Shown piece after piece: positions 1 to 6,451 of a stretch of 6,451 nt of DNA (position 1 is the stretch's first letter; every line of letters starts with the position of its first letter). The notes below the pieces were generated by a model that did no database searches, had not been told where the DNA came from, and saw only the letters and a list, made by a program, of their open reading frames with translations. A program made the translations under genes and the position numbers. Origin of the DNA: Paracoccaceae bacterium (GTDB lineage Bacteria; Pseudomonadota; Alphaproteobacteria; Rhodobacterales; Rhodobacteraceae); the NCBI GenBank assembly GCA_024742655.1, contig JANSYB010000139.1, positions 1 through 6,451 of the forward strand, in the 5' to 3' direction.

Positions 1-18
1 AAGGTTCTGTCGGAGGAT

Positions 19-1260
19 GTGAGTGCCGATTTCCTGGTGATCGGTGCGGGCTTTGCCGGGCTGGCCGCGGCGCGTCGGCTGGCGCAGCTGAACGAGGGCG
101 CGCGGATCATCGTGCTGGAGGCCAGCCGGGTCGCCCATGGCCCGGCCGGGCGCAACACCGGTTTCATGATCGACCTGCCCCATCACCTGACATCCGAAGG
201 TTACGGTGGGCGCCTCGAAGAGGATCGGCGCGAGGCAGCGGCCAACCGGGCCGGCATCGCCTTCGCCGCACGGATGGCCGGGGAATTCGGCCTGAGCCGT
301 GAGGCGTTCGATCCCTGCGGCAAGGTCAACGCGGCGGCCAGCGACCGTGGCCATGCCCATAACGTCGATTATGCCCGGCACCTTGAGGCCATGGGAGAGG
401 CGCACCGGATGCTGGATGCCACCGAAATGGCGCGCATGACCGGCACCGACTATTACCGCGGCGGGCTTTACACGCCGGGCGCGGTGATGATCCAGCCCGC
501 GCTGTTCGTGCGCGGCGTGGCCGAAGGACTTGTATCCAACAGGGTGAGCCTGTTTGAGATGTCGCCGGTCACGGGGCTGAGGCGGCAAGGCAAGGACTGG
601 GTGGCACAAACGCCGGGGGGGGCGGTCACCGCGCCTAAGGTGATCCTCGGCGTGAACGGCCACGCCAACAGTTTCGGGCAATTTGCCGGGCGGCTGATGC
701 ATGTGCACCTTTACGGGTCGATGACAAGGGCACTGAGCGCCGAGGAATGCGCGCGGCTTGGCGGTGTTTCGCGTTGGGGTGTGACGCCGGCCGATCCGAT
801 GGGTTCGACCGTGCGGCGCATTTCCGGCATTGGCGGCGACCGGATCATTGTGCGCAACCGGTTCAGCTATGACGCATCGATGCAAGTCGATGAGGGCAAA
901 CTCGCCCGGATGGCGCGCGATCACGATAGGGCATTCGCGGCCCGGTTCCCGATGCTGAAGGATGTCGCGTTGGAATACCGCTGGGCCGGGCGCCTGTGCC
1001 TCAGCCGCAATGGCGTGCCTGCCCTGGGCGAGGTGGATGAGGGGCTCTATTCCGCCTGTTGCCAGAACGGGCTTGGCACGGCCAAGGGCATGCTGCACGG
1101 CATGTTGATGGCCGAGATGGTATCCGGTTATGGCTCGGACCTGCTTGATGAGGTCCTGGATCAGGCGCATCCAAGGCGCCTGCCACCCGAGCCGTTTGCC
1201 TCCATCGGCGCGAACGCGGTTCTGCGATGGAGCGAATTCAAGGCTGGTCGGGAACTCTGA
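19..1260 (+). CDS. FAD-dependent oxidoreductase, DAO (D-amino-acid/sarcosine oxidase-like) family
   Basis: Predicted cytosolic flavoenzyme of 413 aa that oxidises an amine or amino acid; the substrate cannot be read from the sequence. The N-terminus is a Rossmann ADP-binding fold: the GAGFAG glycine motif at residues 9-14, then IIVLEA at about 30-35, whose Glu34 should bind the adenosine ribose of FAD. GRNTGF (44-49) matches the G-R-N-G/T-G-F signature after the first helix in DAO-family members. The C-terminal part (about 325-365: a W-A-G-R segment, then NGVPALGEV and CCQNGLGTAKG) is the usual second FAD-contacting region. The length is normal for the family and the frame is intact. The GTG start at 19 is the best available, but a GGAGG at 12-16 lies only 2 nt from it, and the frame stays open to the window edge, so the true start could be upstream. 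A TGA in another frame at 20-22 would give a GTGA overlap with an upstream gene. A G8 run lies at 615-622. The family call is firm; the substrate is unknown. Confidence 0.85.
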   Translation: MSADFLVIGAGFAGLAAARRLAQLNEGARIIVLEASRVAHGPAGRNTGFMIDLPHHLTSEGYGGRLEEDRREAAANRAGIAFAARMAGEFGLSREAFDPCGKVNAAASDRGHAHNVDYARHLEAMGEAHRMLDATEMARMTGTDYYRGGLYTPGAVMIQPALFVRGVAEGLVSNRVSLFEMSPVTGLRRQGKDWVAQTPGGAVTAPKVILGVNGHANSFGQFAGRLMHVHLYGSMTRALSAEECARLGGVSRWGVTPADPMGSTVRRISGIGGDRIIVRNRFSYDASMQVDEGKLARMARDHDRAFAARFPMLKDVALEYRWAGRLCLSRNGVPALGEVDEGLYSACCQNGLGTAKGMLHGMLMAEMVSGYGSDLLDEVLDQAHPRRLPPEPFASIGANAVLRWSEFKAGREL

Positions 1261-1263
1261 GCA

Positions 1264-1324
1264 CCGGATTTTTCGCAGAAAAATCTCGAGGCCCTGCGCC
1301 CAGATTATTCTGCGAATAATCTGG
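1264..1324. terminator. Paired inverted palindromes, probable bidirectional terminator
   Basis: This lies between two convergent genes. Hairpin 1 has a 7-bp stem (1267-1273 with 1279-1285) and loop CGCAG. Hairpin 2 has a 14-bp perfect stem (1296-1309 with 1315-1328) and loop CTGCG. The reverse complement of 1303-1321 is identical to 1267-1285 except for two positions that exchange one T-A pair for an A-T pair, so each copy keeps its own palindrome. The arms can also pair with each other: 1264-1286 against 1302-1324 gives 20 Watson-Crick pairs and one G-U out of 23. Hairpin 2 begins 2 nt after the cueR stop and hairpin 1 begins 6 nt after the oxidoreductase stop, which fits termination in both directions. 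Neither strand has a classical U-tract directly after the long stem, so the terminator role is inference; the palindromes themselves are seen directly. Confidence 0.6.
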
Positions 1325-1330
1325 GCGCCC

Positions 1331-1717
1331 CTATCCTTTCGCGAGATCCTTCAGGATCGGGCAGTCGGGCCGGGCATCGCCCGCGCATTCCCTCACAAGA
1401 TGGGTGAGTGTATCCCGCATGGATTGCAGCTGGGCGATCTTGTCTTCGATCCGTTCCAGGTGCTCTCGGGCCACGCGTTTGACATCCCCGCTGGCGCGGG
1501 TCTCATCCTCGTAAAGCGCCAGCAGCGTGCGGCAATCCTCTATCGAGAAACCAAGCGCGCGGGCGCGCCCGAGAAAGGCCAGTTTGTGCAGATCCGACTC
1601 TGAGAAGACGCGATAACCGTTCTCGCGCCTTTCGGGACGTATAAGACCGATATCCTCGTAGTACCGGATCGTTTTGGGGGGCAGGTCCGTGCGCTGGGCA
1701 ACCTCTGAGATGTTCAT
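1331..1717 (-). CDS. cueR: Cu(I)-responsive MerR-family transcriptional regulator CueR (HmrR type)
   Basis: Dimeric cytosolic sensor of 128 aa that binds the copA promoter and activates it when loaded with Cu(I). The N-terminal winged helix-turn-helix (about 1-70) starts [20 protein letters not shown] and includes the NGYR wing (33-36). A long dimerisation helix follows (about 76-108), with the LQSMRDTL segment typical of CueR. The metal site is complete: Cys111 and Cys119 flank an eight-residue-spaced loop ending in DCPI and correspond to E. coli CueR Cys112/Cys120. Ser76 aligns with E. coli Ser77, the residue that separates monovalent-metal sensors from divalent ones such as ZntR or MerR. 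The Cys/His-rich tail of E. coli CueR is absent. The ATG overlaps the copA TGA by 4 nt (ATGA), and an AAGGA ribosome site sits 6 nt upstream inside copA (1724-1728), so translation is probably coupled and the gene is co-transcribed with copA. Confidence is high from the conserved metal-binding residues and the neighbouring pump. Confidence 0.93.
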   Translation of the reverse strand: MNISEVAQRTDLPPKTIRYYEDIGLIRPERRENGYRVFSESDLHKLAFLGRARALGFSIEDCRTLLALYEDETRASGDVKRVAREHLERIEDKIAQLQSMRDTLTHLVRECAGDARPDCPILKDLAKG

Positions 1718-4176
1718 GCCGTTTCCTTTTCCAGCCGGGGCGCCACGCGTCGCAACCTGAGCGCGTTGCTCAGCACGAATACCGAACTCAGCGCCATCGC
1801 ACCCGCCGCCAGCATGGGGGACAGCAGCACACCGGTCAGTGGATAAAGCGCGCCGGCGGCCACGGGAATGAGCGCCGTATTGTAGGCAAAGGCCCAGAAC
1901 AGGTTCTGCCGGATGTTGCGCATGGTGTGGGCCGACAGGCTGCGCGCGGTGACAACACCACTCGGATCGCCCGACATGAGGATCACATCCGCCGCCTCGA
2001 TCGCCACGTCGGTTCCGGTGCCCATGGCGATCCCCACATCGGCCTCGGCAAGCGCAGGCGCATCGTTGATCCCGTCACCCACGAACGCCACCGTGCCAAG
2101 GCGTTCCCGGAGCGCTTGCACGGCGGCGCGTTTGTCCGCCGGCAGAACCTCGGCTTCGACATGGTCCATGCCAAGGCGCCCGGCGATGGCCCGCGCGGTC
2201 TGCAGGGTGTCCCCGGTGATGAGCGCGGTCCTGATCCCGGCCGCGTGCAGCGCCGTGATGCAGGCGGCACTGTTGGGTTTCAGCGGGTCGGCCACGCCGA
2301 TAAGACCGGCAACCCGCCCATCGATCGCCACGAACACTGGGGTCTCCCCACGCGCGCCCAACTGCGCGACGGCCTCGTCAAGGACGTCTGTCGCGATCCC
2401 GTCTCGCTGCATCAGGCGATATGCGCCGATCTGAAGTCTGTACCCCTCGACATCCGCCATGAGGCCATAGCCGGGGATCGCCTCGAACCCGCTGGCCTCG
2501 GGCAGGGCGGGGGTGGCCTGACGCGCCCGCGCCTCGATCGTGCGGGCGATGGGATGCTCGGACAGGGCCTCGACCGCGCCGACAAGACGCAGCATGTCGG
2601 CCTCTGCAATCCCGTTGACGGTTTCGATATGGGTGACCTCGGGTTTGCCCTGGGTCAACGTGCCCGTCTTGTCGAACGCGACCACGCGGCATTCGTCCAG
2701 GGTTTGCAGCGCGTCACCCTTGCGAAAGAGCACGCCAAGTTCCGCCGCGCGCCCCGTGCCCACCATGATCGAGGTCGGTGTGGCAAGCCCCATGGCACAG
2801 GGGCAGGCGATGATCAGCACCGATACGCCGGCCACCAAGGCAAAGGTCAGCACCGGTGCCGGACCCAGGGCCAGCCACAGCAGCACGGTCAGGGCCGCCG
2901 TCGCGATGACCGCCGGCACGAACATGCGCACGACGCGGTCGGCCAGCGACTGGATCGGCAGCTTGGCGCCCTGCGCCTCTTCGACCATGGCGACGATCTG
3001 GGCCAGAACGGTATCGCGGCCAACCCGTGTGGCGCGAAAGACCAGCGTGCCGTTGCCATTGATCGTGCCGCCCGTCACCTCGTCGCCTTGTGTCTTGGGC
3101 ACGGGCAATGGCTCCCCCGAGATCATCGCCTCATCGACATTGCTTTGGCCGTGGATCACTTCGCCATCCACGGCGATCCTTTCGCCGGGGCGGACATGGA
3201 CGACATCGCCTGGTCCCAGATCTTCTATGGCGATTTCCAGGACCTGCCCGCCGCGTTCCACCCGGGCGCTGCGGGGCTGCAACCCGACGAGGCGCTGGAT
3301 CGCCGCACCGGTGCGACCGCGCGCGCGGGCCTCCAGCCACCGGCCCAGAAGGATCAGCGTGACGATCACCGCCGCGGCCTCGAAATACACCGCGCGGGTG
3401 CCCTCGGGCAGCAGGGATGGCACGAACAGCGCCACCGTGGAAAAGGCCCAGGCGGCGGCGGTGCCGAGGGCGACGAGGCTGTTCATGTCCGGCGCGCCCT
3501 TGAGCAGCATGGGCACGCCGTGCCTGAAGAAGCCCCGGCCGGGCCAGATCAGCACCAGGGTGGTCAGCACGAATTGCAGCATCCATGAATTGGTCTGGCC
3601 AAGGGTGGTATGGACCAGGTGATGAAAACCGGGGATCACATGGCTGCCCATTTCAAGGATGAAAACCGGAAGTGTCAGCACTCCGGCGATGAGGGTCATG
3701 CGCCGTGCATGGGCGATCTCCTCGTCGCGGCGGCCGGTGTCGTCCTGACGATCGTCCCCGGCAGGGCGGGCGGGATAGCCGGCCTCGGACACGATCCGCG
3801 CCAGCTCGGCCGGGGTGGTGGTGCCGGTGAGGTGGCGGACCTGCGCGGACTGGGTGGCAAGATTGACCGAGGCGGCGGTGACACCGGGTGCGGCAGTCAG
3901 CGCGTCCTCGATCTTGCCGACGCAGGAGGCGCAATGCATGCCCTCGATCTGCAAGGTGATTGTCGCCTCGCGGGCCGGGTAACCGACGTCGCGCAACGCG
4001 GCGGTGATGTCATTCAGGCTGGCCCCGGACAGCTGCATCTGGGCGGTGCCGGTGGCGAAATTGACAGAGGCGTCATGCAGCCCCGGCAGGGCCTGAAGCG
4101 CACGCTCGGCCCGGCCCGCGCAACCCGCGCAGGACATGCCGTCCACCTCGATGCGGAGTGTCTGGAAATCCTTCAT
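1714..4176 (-). CDS. copA: Cu(I)-exporting P1B-type ATPase CopA
   Basis: Inner-membrane pump of 820 aa that uses ATP to move Cu(I) from cytosol to periplasm. Two N-terminal HMA copper-binding domains carry CxxC at 16-19 (GMSCAGC) and 82-85 (GMHCASC). About eight membrane helices follow (roughly 160-178, 197-212, 232-252, 263-281, 418-437, 442-466, 757-778 and 786-806). The transport motif Cys458-Pro-Cys460 lies in helix 6. Tyr765-Asn766 in helix 7 and Met794 with Ser797-Ser798 in helix 8 complete the Cu(I) signature of P1B-1 pumps. Catalytic parts are present: actuator SGE (353-355), phosphorylated Asp502 in DKTGT, His541-Pro542 of the nucleotide domain, TGD (654-656) and GDGIND (700-705). 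The loop after helix 1 has a histidine cluster (179, 185, 186, 189). The length is usual for two-HMA CopA. ATG 4176 is chosen because the first HMA strand begins at about residue 6; there is no ribosome site before it and the promoter ends 6 nt upstream. It forms an operon with cueR. Confidence is very high. Confidence 0.97.
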   Translation of the reverse strand: MKDFQTLRIEVDGMSCAGCAGRAERALQALPGLHDASVNFATGTAQMQLSGASLNDITAALRDVGYPAREATITLQIEGMHCASCVGKIEDALTAAPGVTAASVNLATQSAQVRHLTGTTTPAELARIVSEAGYPARPAGDDRQDDTGRRDEEIAHARRMTLIAGVLTLPVFILEMGSHVIPGFHHLVHTTLGQTNSWMLQFVLTTLVLIWPGRGFFRHGVPMLLKGAPDMNSLVALGTAAAWAFSTVALFVPSLLPEGTRAVYFEAAAVIVTLILLGRWLEARARGRTGAAIQRLVGLQPRSARVERGGQVLEIAIEDLGPGDVVHVRPGERIAVDGEVIHGQSNVDEAMISGEPLPVPKTQGDEVTGGTINGNGTLVFRATRVGRDTVLAQIVAMVEEAQGAKLPIQSLADRVVRMFVPAVIATAALTVLLWLALGPAPVLTFALVAGVSVLIIACPCAMGLATPTSIMVGTGRAAELGVLFRKGDALQTLDECRVVAFDKTGTLTQGKPEVTHIETVNGIAEADMLRLVGAVEALSEHPIARTIEARARQATPALPEASGFEAIPGYGLMADVEGYRLQIGAYRLMQRDGIATDVLDEAVAQLGARGETPVFVAIDGRVAGLIGVADPLKPNSAACITALHAAGIRTALITGDTLQTARAIAGRLGMDHVEAEVLPADKRAAVQALRERLGTVAFVGDGINDAPALAEADVGIAMGTGTDVAIEAADVILMSGDPSGVVTARSLSAHTMRNIRQNLFWAFAYNTALIPVAAGALYPLTGVLLSPMLAAGAMALSSVFVLSNALRLRRVAPRLEKETA

Positions 4177-4182
4177 GCAGCA

Positions 4183-4213
4183 CAGATAAGGGTTCCAGTC
4201 ACAGGAAGGTCAA
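4183..4213 (-). promoter_or_regulatory. CueR-dependent copA promoter and operator
   Basis: Read on the minus strand, there is a -35 TTGACC (4208-4213), a 19-bp spacer and a -10-like TATCTG (4183-4188). The long 19-bp spacer is the hallmark of MerR-family promoters. Inside the spacer is the dyad TTCCTGTGACTGGAA (4193-4207), symmetrical in 6 of 7 positions around its central base. The TTGACCTTCC...CTGGAA layout matches the known E. coli copA promoter with identical spacing, although the outer right half-site (CCC instead of GGT) is degenerate. The ATG of copA begins 7 nt downstream of the hexamer, about where transcription should start. Confidence 0.85.
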
Positions 4214-4267
4214 GGGAGAAGACACGAGATTCGGCATTCTGGCCTGTTTTCCGCGAGGCGGAGGCAG

Positions 4268-4286
4268 AACGCCGCGCCGGGGCGTT
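4268..4286. terminator. Weak GC-rich hairpin in the copA upstream region
   Basis: AACGCC (4268-4273) pairs with GGCGTT (4281-4286) around a 7-nt loop. It lies about 65 bp past the thioesterase stop and upstream of the copA promoter, where a terminator would insulate copA from the acyl-CoA operon. There is no U-tract after it on the minus strand, so it may be chance structure in GC-rich DNA. Confidence 0.25.
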
Positions 4287-4326
4287 TCAGACGTCAGACC
4301 GGAAATGTCGTGAGGGGCGGGTTTCG

Positions 4327-4349
4327 GGCAATGGTGGGTTGCCAGCCCA
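4327..4349 (-). terminator. Candidate hairpin just after the thioesterase stop
   Basis: Two mutually exclusive small stems begin right after the thioesterase stop codon. GGCAA (4327-4331) pairs with TTGCC (4339-4343) around a 7-nt loop, and TGGG (4335-4338) pairs with CCCA (4346-4349). The position suits transcription termination or 3'-end protection of the ligase/thioesterase mRNA. No U-tract follows. The TAGGATGGGCT...AACCCACC flavour resembles short dispersed intergenic palindromes seen in many bacteria, but one copy cannot show that it is a repeat. Confidence 0.3.
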
Positions 4350-4351
4350 TC

Positions 4352-4765
4352 CTACGGCTTGGACCGATAGCGGAAGACACCAGTGGCTGTGGCGATAAGG
4401 GTGCCGGTGTCGTCGTGGACGGTGGCCTCGGCGAAATAGGTACGGCGGCCGCCACCCGTCACGCGGGCCTCGGCGATCAACCGCGTGCCGGTGGCCTGCG
4501 CCACGAAATTCACGGTCATCGACAGGGTGAGCGCATTCTGTTTCACGTCGGGATCGCCCGTGTAGCAGCCGCAAAATCCCATGGTCGTATCCAGAAGTGC
4601 CGCATGCACGCCGCCATGGGGCAGGCCCTGTCGGTTCATCAGGTGAGCGGCCAGCGGCGCCTCGACCCGGGCAAAGCCATCCGACCAGCCGGTCATCTCG
4701 AACCCCAGCGTTTTCGACAGGGGCGAGGGCGTTTCGACAAGGCGAGGATCGAGGGCTTGGGTCAT
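4352..4765 (-). CDS. PaaI-type hotdog-fold acyl-CoA thioesterase
   Basis: Predicted cytosolic enzyme of 137 aa that hydrolyses an acyl- or aryl-CoA thioester to free acid and CoA. It is a single hotdog domain of the usual length for this family, likely a tetramer. The family signature runs from Asn44 through the His50-Gly51-Gly52 turn to Asp59 (N-R-Q-G-L-P-H-G-G-V, then L-L-D). Asp59 aligns with the catalytic carboxylate of PaaI-like thioesterases, and the HGG turn forms the oxyanion region. The C-terminal strands (about 80-133: LTLSMTVNFV, then GGRRTYFAEATV and IATATGVFRY) complete the sheet. The start at 4765 is 28 bp after the acyl-CoA ligase stop, with a modest AAGAG ribosome site 7 nt before the ATG, so the two genes are probably co-transcribed. 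Substrate cannot be assigned: the pairing suggests it removes the ligase product or releases stalled CoA, but that is inference. Confidence 0.88.
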   Translation of the reverse strand: MTQALDPRLVETPSPLSKTLGFEMTGWSDGFARVEAPLAAHLMNRQGLPHGGVHAALLDTTMGFCGCYTGDPDVKQNALTLSMTVNFVAQATGTRLIAEARVTGGGRRTYFAEATVHDDTGTLIATATGVFRYRSKP

Positions 4766-4793
4766 GCGAGGGCTCTTTTGGGGAATGAACGGG

Positions 4794-6437
4794 TCACGCG
4801 CCGGTGTCGCGCAGTTCGGGAAGCACGTAGTCGGCGAAGTGCCGGCGCAGGGTCAGCTTGGAGATCTTGCCGGTCGCGGTCAGGGGCAGCTCCTCGACGA
4901 AGACGATGTCGTCCGGCATCTGCCACTTGGCGAAATGCGGCGCGAGGAGGGCGTGGATATCGTCCAGCGTGGGCCGGTCCTCGCCCGCCGGCACGGCCAC
5001 CAGCACCGGACGTTCGTCCCACTTGGGGTGGGGCATGGCGATGACCGCGCAGGCGGCGATGGCGGGGTGGGCCACGGCGGCGTTTTCAAGGTCGATCGAG
5101 CTGATCCATTCGCCGCCCGATTTCACCAGATCCTTGGCCCGGTCGCGCACGATGAGGCGCCCGGCTGCGTCCACGGTGGCCACGTCGCCGGTGCCGAACC
5201 AGCCCTCGGCATCCATGGCGGCCCGACTGGCCTCTTCGTTATCGTAATAGCCTGAGATGATTGTATTGCCGCGCACGAAGAGTTCTCCGGTTGTCTGCCC
5301 GTCATGGGGCAGGATGTTGCCGTCGTCATCCACCAGCTTGAATTCCACCCCGAAGAGGCGGTACCCCGCTCCGATCTTGGCGTCGATGCGGGCGTCGAAA
5401 TCAGCCCCCCGCACCCAGCCGGGCAGGATGCCGCGGGTGCCGATGGGGCTCATTTCCGTCATGCCCCAGGCCTGGTTGACGTTGATGCCCATCTCCTCGA
5501 ATGCGGCGATCATGGAGCGCGGTGCAGCCGATCCGCCGACCACCAGGTCCTCAAAGCCCCGGGGCGGACAGCCTTGTGTCTCGATCTCGGCCTGCAGGCC
5601 CGCCCAGACGGTGGGCACACCCCAGGCGGAGAACACCTCTTCTGTGTCCATCAGCCTGTAAAGGCTGGCCCCGTCGAGTTGTGCGCCGGGCATCAAGATG
5701 CTCATGCCCGCCAGCGGCGCCGTATAGGGCATCCCCCAGGCGTTGACGTGAAAAAGCGGGACGACAGGCAGAACCTTGCGGCCGGCGCGCAGGCTTTGCG
5801 GGTGTCCCGCCACGACCATCAGCGCGTGCAGCACCGTGGAGCGGTGGGTATAAAGCGCGCCCTTGGGATTGCCAGTGGTGCCGGAGGTGTAGCACAGCCC
5901 GGCGGCGGTATCCTCGGGGAAGGTGGGCCAGTCGAAACCGGTGGGCTGCGGGGAAAGCAGATCTTCGTAGCAGGCCACATCGAGGCCGGTTTCGGGCATA
6001 TGCGCGGCATCGGTCATCACGACGATGCGCAGCCCGTCGGGCAGATCCTCGCGCATGGCCTCTAGCAGGGGCAGCAGGCTGATATCCACGAAGATCATGC
6101 TGTCGCCCGCGTGGGTCAGCATATAGGCCATCTGCTCGCGCGGCAGGCGGGGATTGATGGTATGGCAGATCGCGCCGATGCCGGAGATACCGTAGTAGAG
6201 TTCGAAATGGCGGTAGCCGTTCCAGGCCAGTGTCGCGATCCGGTCGCCGGGCCGCACGCCAAGGTCCTGCAGCGCATGGGCCAGTTGCCCCACGCGGCCA
6301 AGGCAGTCGGGATAGGTTATGCGGTGGATGTCGCCCTCTTCGCGCACCGACACGATCCCCTGGTCCGGGAAGGCCTCGGCGGCGTAGGTCAGGATGTCGA
6401 TGATCCTCAGGGGCCGGTGTTGCATCATGCCTTGCAT
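4794..6437 (-). CDS. AMP-forming acyl-CoA synthetase, fatty-acyl / DmdB-like
   Basis: ANL-superfamily ligase of 547 aa that activates a carboxylic acid as acyl-AMP and then acyl-CoA, predicted cytosolic. Motifs in order: the ATP-binding YTSGTTGNPKG (183-193), PLFHVNAWGMPY (227-238), GGSAAP (301-306), QAWGMTEMSP (322-331), GWFGTGDVA (412-420) with the ribose-binding Asp418, the hinge and CoA-site segment DRAKDLVKSGGEW (432-444), and the catalytic lysine Lys524 in PLTATGKISK. The N-terminal third (about 70-100, with LAWNGYRHFELYYGISG and HTINPRL) closely recalls the 3-methylmercaptopropionate-CoA ligase DmdB and related medium-chain ligases of marine roseobacters, from memory rather than a search. 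No other DMSP gene is visible, so no symbol is given. The start is uncertain: ATG codons lie at residues 1, 4 and 5, no clear ribosome site precedes the first, and an AAGG sits 4 nt before the third. It is the first gene of the ligase/thioesterase pair; its promoter lies beyond the right edge. Confidence 0.9.
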   Translation of the reverse strand: MQGMMQHRPLRIIDILTYAAEAFPDQGIVSVREEGDIHRITYPDCLGRVGQLAHALQDLGVRPGDRIATLAWNGYRHFELYYGISGIGAICHTINPRLPREQMAYMLTHAGDSMIFVDISLLPLLEAMREDLPDGLRIVVMTDAAHMPETGLDVACYEDLLSPQPTGFDWPTFPEDTAAGLCYTSGTTGNPKGALYTHRSTVLHALMVVAGHPQSLRAGRKVLPVVPLFHVNAWGMPYTAPLAGMSILMPGAQLDGASLYRLMDTEEVFSAWGVPTVWAGLQAEIETQGCPPRGFEDLVVGGSAAPRSMIAAFEEMGINVNQAWGMTEMSPIGTRGILPGWVRGADFDARIDAKIGAGYRLFGVEFKLVDDDGNILPHDGQTTGELFVRGNTIISGYYDNEEASRAAMDAEGWFGTGDVATVDAAGRLIVRDRAKDLVKSGGEWISSIDLENAAVAHPAIAACAVIAMPHPKWDERPVLVAVPAGEDRPTLDDIHALLAPHFAKWQMPDDIVFVEELPLTATGKISKLTLRRHFADYVLPELRDTGA

Positions 6438-6451
6438 GGGCGGGCGCTTTC

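Noticed and set aside
1261..1330. Transposon or integration end suggested by the inverted repeats
   Set aside because: No transposase, target duplication or coding remnant is present. The palindromes are compact and sit at the 3' ends of convergent genes, which fits a terminator better.
1130..1603. Plus-strand frame spanning the oxidoreductase end, the palindromes and cueR
   Set aside because: It crosses two well-supported genes and the inverted-repeat region; no family resemblance.
1927..3588. Long plus-strand open frame (553 codons) opposite copA
   Set aside because: It is antisense to an unambiguous CopA with all catalytic motifs. Its translation is Gly/Arg/His/Asp-rich low-complexity sequence with no recognisable domain, as expected for a GC-rich shadow frame.
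2540..3622. Second long plus-strand frame (360 codons) opposite copA
   Set aside because: Ser/Thr/Arg/Pro-rich composition typical of a shadow frame; no motif and no ribosome site.
4177..4351. Possible small gene or copper chaperone (CopZ) between the thioesterase and copA
   Set aside because: The 175-bp gap holds the copA promoter and weak hairpins. No GMxCxxC-like peptide or frame with a ribosome site was found.
5304..6065. Plus-strand frame of 253 codons opposite the acyl-CoA ligase
   Set aside because: Antisense shadow of a gene with complete ANL motifs; His/Gly/Arg-rich with no domain.
1..6451. Undescribed defence, CRISPR, retron or phage system
   Set aside because: All five genes belong to well-known metabolic or metal-resistance families; no direct-repeat array, tRNA, reverse transcriptase, nuclease or phage gene was seen on either strand.

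Overview
The window is GC-rich, densely coding bacterial DNA. It holds five intact protein genes and no RNA genes, mobile elements or CRISPR arrays that I can support. Codon use, the CueR/HmrR-type regulator encoded behind a two-HMA-domain CopA, and an acyl-CoA ligase close to the DmdB group all suggest an alphaproteobacterium, most likely Rhodobacteraceae (Roseobacter-like). That placement is inference from protein resemblance, not a search result.

Layout. (1) 19-1260, plus strand: an FAD-dependent amine or amino-acid oxidoreductase of the DAO family, probably the last gene of an operon that begins left of the window. (2) 1261-1330: a short convergent intergenic region carrying two related palindromes in inverted orientation, with a compensatory base-pair swap between them; it is probably a two-way transcription terminator. 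(3) 1331-4176, minus strand: a copper-efflux operon, copA followed by cueR with a 4-nt stop/start overlap, driven by a recognisable CueR-type promoter (4183-4213). The promoter lies so close to copA that the mRNA is predicted to be leaderless. (4) 4352-6437, minus strand: a fatty-acyl/methylmercaptopropionyl-CoA ligase-like enzyme followed 28 bp later by a PaaI-type hotdog thioesterase, apparently co-transcribed.

How the genes work together. CueR senses cytosolic Cu(I) and activates the copA promoter. CopA pumps Cu(I) to the periplasm, and because cueR is the second gene of the same transcript, the sensor level rises with the pump. The ligase/thioesterase pair makes and hydrolyses acyl-CoA and is a separate metabolic unit. 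The flavoprotein has no visible link to copper.

I found no convincing new multi-gene system. The observations most worth checking are the paired covarying palindromes at 1264-1324 and the predicted leaderless copper-inducible copA transcript.
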